The notes below the pieces were generated by a model. The model had not been told where the DNA came from, ran no database searches, and saw nothing but the letters and a program-made list of their open reading frames with translations. From Methylomicrobium sp035916875 (lineage in GTDB: Bacteria > Pseudomonadota > Gammaproteobacteria > Methylococcales > Methylomonadaceae): DNA of 64,000 bases. Below are positions 50,720 to 61,899 of the stretch, piece by piece (position 1 is the first letter of the stretch; each line of letters starts with the position of its first letter). The DNA is taken from contig NZ_JAXUHN010000070.1 in the NCBI RefSeq assembly GCF_035916875.1, forward strand, positions 22,845-86,844, given 5' to 3'. Made by a program: the position numbers and the translations under genes.

Positions 50720-53260
50720 TTAGGCGATTTCCTCGTAGAGCGCGGCTTGCAGTTCGTGCACGGCGTGTTCGAAATTGGCTTTGCCGCCGAATTGTTTGAT
50801 CAGTTGGATGGGCATCCCCATGCTATTGAAGGGTGCGATTTCGAGTATTTTGACGTTATCCAGGCCGGTAACGACGCCTTCGTCCTGGTATTTGTCCAGC
50901 AAGGCTTCCAGCACGGCGCGCGCTTGCTCGCCATATTGGGTGAATACGTCGCGTTTTTTGACGTTGTTAGCGCGCTCCCGGCGGGTCAGCGCCGGACGGT
51001 CGAAGGCGATGTGGCAAATCAGGTCGAAGGGATCGAGGTCCTTGCCGACTTCTTCCAGCAGCGGATCGAGCAACAGACCTTCTTCGGCAAGTTCCTCGAT
51101 GATCGCGTCCTTGCGCTCGGTGTTCTTCCAGCGTTTCAGGAATTGGTCCAGACTGGCGTAGTGGGCGCGGATGGTTTTACGTGAATAGTCGCGCAACGAT
51201 TCGGTGATCAGCTTGCCGTTTTCGTCGAGGTATTCGATACGCTCTTTCAGCACGCTAACCGGTTTGCCTTTGACGCGGTATTTGGGCGCCGGCTCTGAAA
51301 TCACCGGCGGTTCCTGGCCGCCGGGCGGATCGGCCAGGATTTCCTCATCGTTGCCGGGCTGCTCGGGAATCGGCTCGTCCGGATCACTGGACGGCGGAAT
51401 GTCGTCGGGCGGGGTTACCGGATCGTCCTCGGCCGGTTCATAGATTTGTACCGGTTCGCCGTCGAAGGCTTTGTCGGCAAAGTGTGCGCTGGCTTGGCGA
51501 AAGTCGATCAGGGTGAAATAGAATTTCTTCAGGTCTTCATACAGCCGGGTGCCGCGTCCCAGGATTTGCTTGAACTCGGTCATCGAGCCGACCGGACGGT
51601 CGATCACGATCAATTTGCAGGTTTGCGCATCCACACCCGTCGACAACAGGCGCGAGGTGGTGACGATAACAGGATAAGTCGATTCCGGGTCGATGAAGTT
51701 ATCCAGTTGCGCGGTGCCGGCCGCATCGTCGCCGGTGATGCGCATGATGTAGCGTTCGTTCTTCAGCACTTCGTCCTGATTTTCCAAAATCAGTGCCTGA
51801 CGCATCAACGCGGCGTGTTCGGTATCGACGCAAAAGACGATGGTTTTTTGATGACGGTCGCCGCTTTGTTTGAGGTAATCGGAAATCCATTTAGCGACGC
51901 GTTGGGTACGGCTGTCGATGATAATGGTGCGGTCGAAGTCTTTGATGTTGTAAATGCGGTCATCGATAACCATGCCGTTCTGGTCTTTTTCGCTTTTCTT
52001 GGGACGGTAGCCTTCGACATCGATGTCCAGATGGACTTTGATCACTTTGTAGGGCGCGAGAAAACCGTCGCTGATGCCCTGCTTGAGCGAGTAGGTATAG
52101 ACCGGTTCGCCGAAGTAATAGATATTGGAAACGTATTCGGTTTCCTTGGGGGTGGCGGTCAGGCCGATCTGGGTAGCCGGTTTGAAATGCTCCAGAATCT
52201 CGCGCCAGGCGGAGTCTTCGGCGGCGCTGCCGCGATGGCATTCGTCAACAATGACCAAATCGAAAAAGTCGGGCGAAAGTTCGCGGTAAATCTTTTGCCG
52301 CTCTTCCGGGCCGGTCAGCGCTTGGTAAAGGCCCAGGTAGATTTCGTAGGCGGTATCGATGCGGCGTTTGTTGTCGATGGCGGTGGTTAAATCGATGGAG
52401 GTGCCGTCGTCGCGTTCGATGGTCTTTGAATTGGTGCTGAGCTTGGCCATGGCTGGACCGAACGGTCGAAAGTCGTTGACCATCGTTTGGTTGATCAGCA
52501 CGTTGCGGTCGGCCAGAAACAGCACTCGCTTTTGATAAGCCCCATCCCTGGGGCTTACCCTGCGGGCATCCTGCGGATGCCCAAATTCGCTCCCGACGAA
52601 TTTGTGACCGTGTTGGCGCCAGTTCGATTTCCAGAGGCGCCAGATGATTTGGAAGGCGGTATAGGTCTTGCCGGTGCCGGTTGCCATGACTAGAAGAACG
52701 CGCTCTTGACCCTTGGCGATGGCTTCGATGGTGGCGTTGATGGCATTGCGTTGGTAGTAGCGCGGCTCTTTTCCGCTACCGTCGCCGTAATAGGGCTCCA
52801 GAACGATGCTTTCTTGTCCGGAGTCCAGCTTTTTCCAAATACGGTAGTTTTGCCATAATTGGCCTGGGCTTGGAAATTGTTCAAGCGTCAGGTTTTGTTC
52901 CAATAAAATGGACTTACCGGTTTTGTCGTGAAATAAAAAACCGTCGCCGTTGCTGGAGAATACAAACGGTACGTCCAAAGCGGCCGCATAATCCAAAGCC
53001 TGCTGCATCCCGTCGCCGACCGAGTGGTTGTTATCCTTGGCTTCGATTAAAGCGATGGGGATGTGCTGATAATACAGAACGTAATCGGCTCGCTTGGCTT
53101 TGCCCCGCGTAACCAGTCTGCCGCGGACTATGATGCGACCTTTGGTGAAAAAGACTTCCCTGCGGATCTGCGTTACTTCATCCCAACCAGATTGGATCAG
53201 GCTTGGGGTAATGTACTTGGCGCAGATGTCGGATTCACTGAGATTTTTTTTGGCCATCAT
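50720..53260 (-). CDS. hsdR: Type I restriction endonuclease subunit
   Basis: This 846-residue protein has an N-terminal PD-(D/E)xK nuclease (RADYVLYYQHIPIALIEAKD), then two RecA-like helicase domains: Walker A LLVMATGTGKTYTAFQII, motif II VDECHRG, motif III LTATPKETEYVS, motif VI QILGRGTRLYEDL. A Pro/Asp-rich linker (EDDPVTPPDDIPPSSDPDEP) separates the C-terminal HsdS/HsdM-binding part. It translocates and cuts unmethylated DNA. Two adjacent ATGs open the frame; the first is used. The frame is intact. Confidence 0.94.
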   Translation of the reverse strand: MMAKKNLSESDICAKYITPSLIQSGWDEVTQIRREVFFTKGRIIVRGRLVTRGKAKRADYVLYYQHIPIALIEAKDNNHSVGDGMQQALDYAAALDVPFVFSSNGDGFLFHDKTGKSILLEQNLTLEQFPSPGQLWQNYRIWKKLDSGQESIVLEPYYGDGSGKEPRYYQRNAINATIEAIAKGQERVLLVMATGTGKTYTAFQIIWRLWKSNWRQHGHKFVGSEFGHPQDARRVSPRDGAYQKRVLFLADRNVLINQTMVNDFRPFGPAMAKLSTNSKTIERDDGTSIDLTTAIDNKRRIDTAYEIYLGLYQALTGPEERQKIYRELSPDFFDLVIVDECHRGSAAEDSAWREILEHFKPATQIGLTATPKETEYVSNIYYFGEPVYTYSLKQGISDGFLAPYKVIKVHLDIDVEGYRPKKSEKDQNGMVIDDRIYNIKDFDRTIIIDSRTQRVAKWISDYLKQSGDRHQKTIVFCVDTEHAALMRQALILENQDEVLKNERYIMRITGDDAAGTAQLDNFIDPESTYPVIVTTSRLLSTGVDAQTCKLIVIDRPVGSMTEFKQILGRGTRLYEDLKKFYFTLIDFRQASAHFADKAFDGEPVQIYEPAEDDPVTPPDDIPPSSDPDEPIPEQPGNDEEILADPPGGQEPPVISEPAPKYRVKGKPVSVLKERIEYLDENGKLITESLRDYSRKTIRAHYASLDQFLKRWKNTERKDAIIEELAEEGLLLDPLLEEVGKDLDPFDLICHIAFDRPALTRRERANNVKKRDVFTQYGEQARAVLEALLDKYQDEGVVTGLDNVKILEIAPFNSMGMPIQLIKQFGGKANFEHAVHELQAALYEEIA

Positions 53261-53380
53261 CGCATCGAAACTTATCCTAAAACCGATGTCGTTAAATATC
53301 TTGTGATGGAACTGCCTTCTGAGAATCCCCTTTTTATTAAGGAGCTTCAGATTTTTTGGAGTGTAACCCCAGAAATAAAA

Positions 53381-53408
53381 AAGGGTTTAGATTTGCATCT
53401 AAACCCTT
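53381..53408 (-). terminator. Terminator of the tRNA-Thr gene
   Basis: 12-base arms (AAGGGTTTAGAT with its complement ATCTAAACCCTT) form a hairpin with a 4-base loop. Read on the minus strand it ends in a T run (53371-53382), as for a rho-independent terminator 9 bases after the tRNA. Confidence 0.85.
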
Positions 53409-53416
53409 GATTTATC

Positions 53417-53492
53417 TGGAGCTGGCGATGGGACTCGAACCCGCGACCGGCTGATTACAAATCAGCTGCTCTACCAACTGAGCTACGCCAGC
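53417..53492 (-). tRNA. tRNA-Thr (anticodon TGT)
   Basis: This 76-base gene folds as a full cloverleaf. The acceptor stem is GCTGGCG with CGCCAGC, the D arm AGCTCAGTTGGTAGAGC, the anticodon stem CTGAT/ATCAG with loop TTTGTAA, and the T arm CGGGTTCGAGTCCCA. CCA is encoded. Anticodon TGT reads ACA (Thr). A terminator follows immediately. Confidence 0.96.
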
Positions 53493-53549
53493 TAAGAACC
53501 GGTAATTATACAGAATAATTTGATTCTGACCAGCACTTTTTGAACGCTT

Positions 53550-53581
53550 GAAATCGGGCTTGATGGCTCAAGCCCGATTTC
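53550..53581. terminator. Hairpin between ygiQ and tRNA-Thr
   Basis: 14-base perfect arms (GAAATCGGGCTTGA and TCAAGCCCGATTTC) around loop TGGC, after the ygiQ stop. No T run is present. It is a likely transcript end for the minus-strand ygiQ operon. Confidence 0.6.
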
Positions 53582-53624
53582 ATTTCGAAAAATCAATCAA
53601 AATCATATTTGTACGCACAGAAAA

Positions 53625-55793
53625 TCATTTCGACCTCTTGGCCGCGCGCGGGTTGACGCCAGTACGCTCCCGTTTTTTCCCGATCAATCCCGCTTCCTGT
53701 CCGGTGTGCTTGGTCCTGAAGTGTTGCACCCTTTCGGTAGGGACGCCGGTGCCTTTGGGCTGGAAGGACGGGATCAGGTGGTACTTGCCGTTGCCGATCA
53801 GGTCGCTGCGCCCCATCTCCTTCAATGCTTCGCGGAGCAACGGCCAGTTGTTCGGGTCGTGGTAGCGCAGGAAGGCCTTGTGCAGACGGCGCTGTTTAAC
53901 ACTTTTCGGGATGAAAATCTTGTCGGCGCCGCGACCGACCTTATGTAGCGTGTCGAGGCCGGAATGGTACATTGCGGTCGCGATCGCCATCGGCGACGGC
54001 AGGAAGGCCTGCACCTGGTCGGCGCGGAAGCCGTGGCGTTTCAGCCACAGGGCCAGATTCAGCATGTCGAGGTCGGTCGTGCCGGGATGCGCGGCGATGA
54101 AATAAGGGATCAGGTATTGCTCCTTGCCGGCTTCCTTCGAATATTTGTCGAACATCTCCTTGAAGCGGTCGTAGGTGCCGATGCCCGGTTTCATCATTTT
54201 CGACAGCGGGCCCTGCTCGGTGTGTTCGGGGGCGATTTTCAGATAGCCGCCGACATGGTGTGTGACCAGTTCCTTCACGTATTCGGGTGAGGTGACCGCA
54301 AGGTCGTAGCGCAGACCCGAGGCGATGAATATTTTCTTGATGCCGGGCAAGGCGCGCGCGCGTCGGTAAAGCTTGATCAGCGGCGTGTGGTCGGTATTCA
54401 GATTCGGACAGATGCCGGGGAACACGCAGGAGGGCTTACGGCAGGCCGCCTCGATCTTCGGGTCCTTGCAGGCGAGCCGGTACATGTTCGCGGTCGGGCC
54501 GCCCAGGTCCGAGATGTGGCCGGTAAAGGCCGGCGAGGTGTCGCGGATCGCTTCGATTTCGCGGATGATCGAGTCTTCCGAACGACTCTGGATGATGCGA
54601 CCTTCGTGTTCGGTGATCGAACAGAAGGAACAGCCACCGAAGCAGCCGCGCATGATGTTGACCGAATGCTGGATCATTTCGAACGCGGGAATGTTCGCCT
54701 TGCCATAGGTCTTGTGCGGCAGGCGCGAATACGGCAGATCGAAAACGCCGTCCATTTCCTTGGTGGTCAACGGGATCGGCGGCGGATTGATCCAGACCTG
54801 GCGCGGACCGTGCTGCTGGATCAACGGGCGCGCATTGCCGGGGTTGGTTTCGCCGTGCATCACCCTGGAGGCATGCGCGTACAGAATTGGATCGTCCTTG
54901 ACTGCCTCGTAGGCGGGCAGGCGGATCACGGTGTTCGCGCGCTGGCTTCTGAGCAGGGTCTTGTCGAATTTGATCACGCTTTCGCCCGCCGCAGCCTCCG
55001 GCGCTTTGGTCTCGCAGGCCGGCTGTTCCTGATAAGGATCTTGCGGCGGCATCAGCGCTCCCGGCTTGTCTACTTCGGTCGAGTCCTTGACCGCGTAACC
55101 GGCCGGAATATCCTTCACGAAGTGCGCGGTGCCGCGAATGCCGGTAATGTCACTAATCGCTTCGCCATGCGCCAAACGATGAGCAATTTCGACAATCTGC
55201 CGTTCGCCGTTGCCGTAAACCAAGAGATCGGCCTTCGAGTCGAGCAGAACCGATTTCTTGACCGTATCGGACCAGTAGTCGTAATGCGCAATGCGGCGGA
55301 GGCTCGCTTCGATGCCGCCGATGATAACCGGCACGTCCTTAAACGCTTCGCGGCAGCGGTGCGAATAGACGCTGACTGCACGGTCGGGACGCTTGCCAGC
55401 CGCGCCGTCCGCGGTGTAAGCGTCGTTCGAGCGGATTTTTTTGTCGGACGTGTAGCGGTTCACCATCGAATCCATGTTGCCGCCGGTCACGCCGAAAAAC
55501 AAGTTCGGACGACCGAGCTTGCGGAAATCGTCCACGCGGGTCCAGTCGGGCTGCGAGATGATGCCGACACGAAAACCCTGCGCTTCGAGCACGCGCCCGA
55601 TCAGCGCCATGCCGAAGCTCGGATGATCGATATAGGCATCGCCGGTCACCAGAATGATGTCGCAACTGTCCCAGCCCAAGGCATCCATTTCCTGCTTGCT
55701 CATCGGCAGTTCGGGGGCCACGCCGAAACGCTGCGCCCAAAATTTACGATAGCCGAATAAATACGGCTCGGCGGAAAAAGCAGGATGGGTCAT
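53625..55793 (-). CDS. ygiQ: YgiQ-family radical SAM protein
   Basis: This 722-residue protein has an N-terminal region of the YgiQ type (LGWDSCDIILVTGDAYIDHP, FFGVTGGNMDSMVNRYTSDK) and a radical-SAM core with the cluster ligands in CFGGCSFCSITEHEGR (C-x3-C-x2-C). LGGPTANMYRLACKDPKIEA and the C-terminal FLRYHDPNNWPLLREALK are family-specific. The biochemical reaction of YgiQ is not established. The start overlaps by 4 bases the stop of the spermidine-synthase-like gene upstream, so the two are co-translated. Confidence 0.94.
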   Translation of the reverse strand: MTHPAFSAEPYLFGYRKFWAQRFGVAPELPMSKQEMDALGWDSCDIILVTGDAYIDHPSFGMALIGRVLEAQGFRVGIISQPDWTRVDDFRKLGRPNLFFGVTGGNMDSMVNRYTSDKKIRSNDAYTADGAAGKRPDRAVSVYSHRCREAFKDVPVIIGGIEASLRRIAHYDYWSDTVKKSVLLDSKADLLVYGNGERQIVEIAHRLAHGEAISDITGIRGTAHFVKDIPAGYAVKDSTEVDKPGALMPPQDPYQEQPACETKAPEAAAGESVIKFDKTLLRSQRANTVIRLPAYEAVKDDPILYAHASRVMHGETNPGNARPLIQQHGPRQVWINPPPIPLTTKEMDGVFDLPYSRLPHKTYGKANIPAFEMIQHSVNIMRGCFGGCSFCSITEHEGRIIQSRSEDSIIREIEAIRDTSPAFTGHISDLGGPTANMYRLACKDPKIEAACRKPSCVFPGICPNLNTDHTPLIKLYRRARALPGIKKIFIASGLRYDLAVTSPEYVKELVTHHVGGYLKIAPEHTEQGPLSKMMKPGIGTYDRFKEMFDKYSKEAGKEQYLIPYFIAAHPGTTDLDMLNLALWLKRHGFRADQVQAFLPSPMAIATAMYHSGLDTLHKVGRGADKIFIPKSVKQRRLHKAFLRYHDPNNWPLLREALKEMGRSDLIGNGKYHLIPSFQPKGTGVPTERVQHFRTKHTGQEAGLIGKKRERTGVNPRAAKRSK

Positions 55794-56629
55794 TTTGTGA
55801 TTACTCGGTTGATAACGCTGGAATTGGATTTGATGAGGGCTTTCAGAAAGCTTGAAAAGTCGAGACCATAAATTTGTTCGAGCGCTTCCGCCCGGCTGCG
55901 CAATGTCTTCAGCGAATACTGCGGAGCGCCTTTGTTGAAGGCCAGAGCGATGATATTGTCATGGGTTTTGATCGGCAAATACAGCACCCGCTCCTGAAAG
56001 GCCTTATTCAGCCAATCGCAATAGGAAGCGAACAGATCCTTGTCGGTATTCCATAGATTCACGACCAGCATGCCGTCATCCGTCAGCAAAGCGCGGCAGG
56101 CATCGAAAAACTCTATGTTCGACAGCGATGGCGACATGCCGTCATGATCGAAAATATCGACGAACAAGAGACAGAAATAGCCCTGTAAAGTTTCAGAGCG
56201 GCGGCGCACGTAATGGCCGCCGTCGTCCAGGATCACCTTCAGGCGCTTGTCCAGCGGCAGGCCGAAATGGCTGCGCGCGACCTTGACCACGTCTTTGCGG
56301 TACTCCACCGCAACTAACCGGCAATCCGGAAAATGATATAATAGGTGCCGGGCGAGCGAACCGCCGCCCAAACCAAGTAGTAGCCCATGCTCCGGAGCGT
56401 TTTTAAACAGCATCCAGCTATTCATCGCGCGCAGATAGGCCAGCTCCAGATTTTCCGGATCGTCCAGGCGTATGCTGCTTTGCCTTGCGGAGGAACCGAA
56501 GTGCAGCGACCTGACGCCGTTTTGTTCGACCACTTCGATGACGCCGTCGTCATCGTGGCTTTGATAAATCAGCCGGCCCTTGACTTTGTACATGCCTTTG
56601 TCGCAAGTTTCCAATATACTGTCTGTCAT
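55790..56629 (-). CDS. Spermidine-synthase-like methyltransferase-fold protein
   Basis: This 279-residue protein has the Rossmann fold of polyamine aminopropyltransferases: LLLGLGGGSLARHLLYHFPD, LVAVEYRKDVVKVARSHFGL and FVDIFDHDGMSPSLSNIEFF. The N-terminal strand domain is shorter than in true SpeE, and the Asp pair that holds the amine is not evident, so it may act on another substrate. It overlaps ygiQ by 4 bases (ATGA) and is the first gene of that two-gene unit. Confidence 0.8.
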   Translation of the reverse strand: MTDSILETCDKGMYKVKGRLIYQSHDDDGVIEVVEQNGVRSLHFGSSARQSSIRLDDPENLELAYLRAMNSWMLFKNAPEHGLLLGLGGGSLARHLLYHFPDCRLVAVEYRKDVVKVARSHFGLPLDKRLKVILDDGGHYVRRRSETLQGYFCLLFVDIFDHDGMSPSLSNIEFFDACRALLTDDGMLVVNLWNTDKDLFASYCDWLNKAFQERVLYLPIKTHDNIIALAFNKGAPQYSLKTLRSRAEALEQIYGLDFSSFLKALIKSNSSVINRVITK

Positions 56630-56803
56630 TATACCCCAAGATGTTTTTTAACCTATTGAATTTATTGTTTTCAACGGCAAAGCACCGGGCAATATACCGC
56701 TTGAAAAAACGCGTATCGCCCTAATATCGCTTCGAACCGTCCGCTCCTGCGCAGCAGGTCAAATCGATTGCTTATTTTCCCTTTAATCATCCCGAGAATC
56801 ATC

Positions 56804-57187
56804 ATGAAACAGTTTCTTTTGCTTGTTTTATTGTCTTCCTCCTTCGCCGTTTTCGCTGACGACCCGAAAAACGAATGGCATAACACCTCCTTGTCCGATG
56901 CGACGATCAAGAAAATCCAGGAATCCCAATTCGAATACAAAAAATGCGCGGATGCCGAAATGCGCAAAACCGCTTATCAGTCAATCGATGTGCGCAAAGG
57001 CGCCGAGCAGGTCGTCAAGCAATGCGAGCCGGTGCTGGCGAAGGTGCGCGACGTCTATGCGGCCGAAAAAGTGCCCGAGGTGATCATTGGCCGCCATCTG
57101 AAGCAGATGCGCATGCAAACGACCCGCGCGGTGCTGCAAAACCTGATGTTTGCGGCCGCCGCCCGCGAAGCCGGCCAAGCCAAATAA
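56804..57187 (+). CDS. Small periplasmic protein of unknown function
   Basis: This 127-residue protein starts at ATG 56804 and has a signal peptide (LLLVLLSSSFAVFADD, cleavage near residue 18). The mature part is helical and charged with two Cys (KKCADAEMRK and KQCEPVLAKV) that could pair. It is not recognised. It stops 9 bases before the DUF2760 gene and is probably the first gene of the DUF2760-Hsp70 operon. Confidence 0.65.
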   Translation: MKQFLLLVLLSSSFAVFADDPKNEWHNTSLSDATIKKIQESQFEYKKCADAEMRKTAYQSIDVRKGAEQVVKQCEPVLAKVRDVYAAEKVPEVIIGRHLKQMRMQTTRAVLQNLMFAAAAREAGQAK

Positions 57188-57196
57188 GGAGTGATT

Positions 57197-57858
57197 ATGA
57201 ATATGCAATATGCAATCGATCTGTCCCTACGACCGACCACCTTTGACCTTTGGCACGTTTGCCTGGCCGGAGCCGCCGCCGTTTTGGCGCTGATCCTGAT
57301 CTTCGTGCTGTTGTCGATGTTGATCGCGATGTCTCGATGCCGAAAGAAACATGCCTGCACGGCAACTGTTGCGCCTGTCGTTGCGCCAGCGCCGGAACCG
57401 ATCGTGAAGATCGTCGAGAAAATCGTCGAAGTCGAAAAAATCGTGCCCGGCCCCGCGCCGGAGCCGGTGATCCTGAAAGAATCGACCCCGGACGCGGCGC
57501 TGCAATTGCTGGGGCTTTTACAGCAGCAGGCGCGTTTCATCGACTTCATCAAGGAAGATCTGTCCGCCTTCAACGATGCGGACATCGGCGTCGCGGCGCG
57601 CGTCGTGCACGAAGGCTGCAACAAGGTGATTAACGAGCACTTTACCCTGGCCACCGTGCGCAGCGAACAGGAAGGCGGCAAAGTCACGCTGCCGAAAGGC
57701 TTCGATGCGGCGAGCGTGCGGCTGACCGGCAAGGTGACCGGCGAGGCGCCGTTCACAGGCACGCTGGTGCACAAAGGCTGGCAGGTCACGCAAATCCGCT
57801 TGCCGAAACTGACGCAAGGCTATAACGCCAATATCATCGCCCCGGCGGAGGTGGAATT

Positions 57859-57862
<4 letters not shown>
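57197..57862 (+). CDS. DUF2760 membrane protein
   Basis: This 221-residue protein starts at ATG 57197, with AAGGAG 5 bases ahead. A single membrane helix (about 23-47) is followed by a Pro/Glu/Lys-Val spacer (EPIVKIVEKIVEVEKIVPGP) and the DUF2760 domain (LQLLGLLQQQARFIDFIKED, DADIGVAARVVHEGCNKVIN). The family is almost always found next to an unusual Hsp70. The gene overlaps that Hsp70 start by 4 bases. A role as membrane partner of the chaperone is an inference from this linkage. Confidence 0.85.
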
Positions 57863-59721
<1,859 letters not shown>

Positions 59722-59738
59722 GCCCGAAATCCACGGCC

Positions 59739-59828
59739 GGACGGGTTTTGTAAACCCGTCCACACGTTTTATCGTAACTTCGAAGCTGGCGTTAAACTTT
59801 CAGGACGGGGTTGAAAAACCCCGTCCTG
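59739..59828. repeat. Doublet of REP-like palindromes after the Hsp70 gene
   Basis: GGACGGGTTT-TGT-AAACCCGTCC (59739-59761), then CAGGACGGGGTT-GAAA-AACCCCGTCCTG (59801-59828), the latter with a GNRA-type loop. They may end the Hsp70 transcript. Same family as 18339, 34583 and 40918-41002. Confidence 0.75.
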
Positions 59829-59861
59829 CCGAAAGGTTATGCGGCGTGCCCTGAAAACTCC

Positions 59862-60182
59862 ATGTACCAACTCTGTTTCTACGTACCTGAATCGCACCTT
59901 GAAGCGGTCAAGGCAGCGCTGTTTGCGCAGGGCGCCGGCCACTACGAGGCCTACGACCGGTGCTGCTGGCAGGTGCGGGGCGAAGGTCAGTTTCGGCCGC
60001 TGGCAGGCAGCCGACCGCATGTCGGAGAAAGCGACAGGCTGGAAAGACTGGCGGAATACAAGGTCGAGATGATCTGCCGGAACGAAGTAATTCAAGCCGT
60101 TGTGCAGACCCTGCTGGCCGTCCATCCCTACGAAGAGCCAGCCTATCATTTTTACAAAATCCTGACCGCCTCGGACCTATAA
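59862..60182 (+). CDS. NIF3-like (YqfO-type) small protein
   Basis: This 106-residue protein starts at ATG 59862 and reads MYQLCFYVPESHLEAVKAAL, QGAGHYEAYDRCCWQVRGEG, RPHVGESDRLERLAEYKVEM and the closing HPYEEPAYHFYKIL. That is the inserted YqfO domain of NIF3 proteins as a stand-alone polypeptide, structurally like PII/CutA. The function of stand-alone members is unknown. The frame runs back into the palindrome upstream, but there is no start with a ribosome site there. Confidence 0.85.
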   Translation: MYQLCFYVPESHLEAVKAALFAQGAGHYEAYDRCCWQVRGEGQFRPLAGSRPHVGESDRLERLAEYKVEMICRNEVIQAVVQTLLAVHPYEEPAYHFYKILTASDL

Positions 60183-60203
60183 AGACTCCGACTCCGGCGC
60201 ATC

Positions 60204-60554
60204 TTATTGCCGGTACCGCTTCAACTCTTCCAACAGCCAGCGATCGCTGTCCTGGACTTTTTTATCCCCGCAAAACACCCGGTATTTTTTCCCGCTCATC
60301 TCGCTCTTCGTCGCGCTCAGCGCGATGAAATCCTCCGCCGTCGTAATCTCGTCCTTGAAATGAGCGTATTTCTTTCGGATATGTTCGGCTGCTTCCTTGC
60401 CGCCGTGCATCTTGCCGTTGCGCTCGTAACGGCATTGGGTCCCTTCGACAAATTGTAATAGGTGAGCTATTTCCGCAACGGCTGTTGCTGCCTGCGCCGT
60501 TGCCGCGAAGCCTATCGATAATAAGAAAATGAAACGTTTGCAGATCATGTTCAT
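60204..60554 (-). CDS. DUF5329 periplasmic protein
   Basis: This 116-residue protein has a signal peptide (IFLLSIGFAATAQAATA) and the family blocks IAHLLQFVEGTQCRYERNGK, AAEHIRKKYAHFKDEITTAE, DFIALSATKSEMSGKKYRVF and WLLEELKRYR. A Cys pair (TQCRY, VFCGD) may form a disulfide. Function is unknown. It converges on the NIF3-like gene, 22 bases away. Confidence 0.8.
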   Translation of the reverse strand: MNMICKRFIFLLSIGFAATAQAATAVAEIAHLLQFVEGTQCRYERNGKMHGGKEAAEHIRKKYAHFKDEITTAEDFIALSATKSEMSGKKYRVFCGDKKVQDSDRWLLEELKRYRQ

Positions 60555-60677
60555 GGCTGTTTAAAGAATGAATTTATGATGTGCCACAGGGTCGAAGAGT
60601 TGTTAAAAAATGCCGCGTAACCCATAAGAGAGCCTCATTATCAATAATTTTTGCCCCGAAAAGCAAAGGGGAAGGAC

Positions 60678-61655
60678 ATGTCATCGAATATTACCATCCT
60701 GAAATGGCTGTTCGCGCTGGTTCTGATTTTTGGCGGCTTTGTGGTCCACAAAATCTTCGGCGTGCTGGCAACCGATCTTTCCGACAAGGAATATGTCTGG
60801 CTGCTGAAACTGATCTCGGAGTTTGGCTTGTTTACCTCAGTCGTGATTTCGGTCGGTTTTTTTCACCATTGGATCATCGCGACCGAAGAACGCCGGGAAA
60901 CCGAAAAAATGTTTCAGAACGTGCTGACCCAATATATCGATGGCACCGTGATCAACGCCACCAAACGCGGCTTTGTCGGCATCACGAACAAAGAGCTGGA
61001 TTTTTCCGAGCTCATGCACGGGCTTTATCCCGGCGATTATGTGTATTGGCTGATTACCTTTGATCCGCGCTATAAACATCATTGCCGGGAACTGGAACAT
61101 GCCATCCGCAAGGGCGTGCACTTCCGGATGCTGATTTTAAAGGATTGCCCGATTTCCGAACTGTGCGCAAGTGAAATCATCGGCTACGGCACCGAGGAGT
61201 TTCGCCAATACAATCGCTTATTCCTGTCTTCGCTCGAAGATATCGCCGGACGCATCGATGACCGCAGCGAAGGGTCGTTGGGCGTTTTCGTCTATGACAC
61301 GCTGCCGAGCATCCCGCTGTTCATCATCCTGCGCAACGCGCCGAAAATGCTGGAAATCTACAACAGTTTTTATCTCTCCGAACCGGTCGGCAGAATGCCG
61401 TATCTGCACTGGCAGGCTGAGCAAAAGACCAACGCGGAATATTCTTTTGAATCGGCTAACTGGAACATGCCCGACCTGTTCGCGGACTATTTCCAAAGAC
61501 GCTGGTGCGCCGAGCGCAAAAAACTCGGATTGGCCGAAAAAGATAATTTCCCCTATCCGGATTTTCTCTATGCGCCGGCGTCGGCGAAGCAAAAATGCAC
61601 GCAGCTTACCAGCGGATTGGGGAGTAAACAGAACGACAAGACATTGCCGAGTTGA
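60678..61655 (+). CDS. Membrane protein of unknown function
   Basis: This 325-residue protein starts at ATG 60678, with GGGGAAGG before it. Two membrane helices (about 8-28 and 46-66) are followed by a long soluble part with Trp/Tyr-rich blocks (LMHGLYPGDYVYWLITFDPR, MLILKDCPISELCASEIIGY) and DTLPSIPLFIILRNAPKMLE. The soluble part is reminiscent of phospholipase-D-like folds, but no HxKx4D motif is visible. It is not recognised. It is a single gene; the 240 bases after it show nothing. Confidence 0.65.
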   Translation: MSSNITILKWLFALVLIFGGFVVHKIFGVLATDLSDKEYVWLLKLISEFGLFTSVVISVGFFHHWIIATEERRETEKMFQNVLTQYIDGTVINATKRGFVGITNKELDFSELMHGLYPGDYVYWLITFDPRYKHHCRELEHAIRKGVHFRMLILKDCPISELCASEIIGYGTEEFRQYNRLFLSSLEDIAGRIDDRSEGSLGVFVYDTLPSIPLFIILRNAPKMLEIYNSFYLSEPVGRMPYLHWQAEQKTNAEYSFESANWNMPDLFADYFQRRWCAERKKLGLAEKDNFPYPDFLYAPASAKQKCTQLTSGLGSKQNDKTLPS

Positions 61656-61899
61656 TTCGACAGGGTTCTTAGGCAAATCGCCGCCAATCTATGCATGGCT
61701 AAGTGTTGGGGCAGATTGTCACAACACTAGCGATGGCAATTCAAGGCGTAGCGACTACGATTACACCTAAGAGCTTCCCCCTTACTTAGCGGTCCGCATG
61801 GTAGGGTTTGTAAATTTTGTGATGGCTATCCGTCAATCTCATTTTCTGGTTCAGATGCTATGCATAAGAACCAGAAAGAGTCAGCTGTTAACGAAACCC

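Noticed and set aside
54387..55760. 457-codon open frame on the plus strand inside ygiQ
   Set aside because: Antisense shadow caused by codon bias of ygiQ; no domain and no ribosome site.
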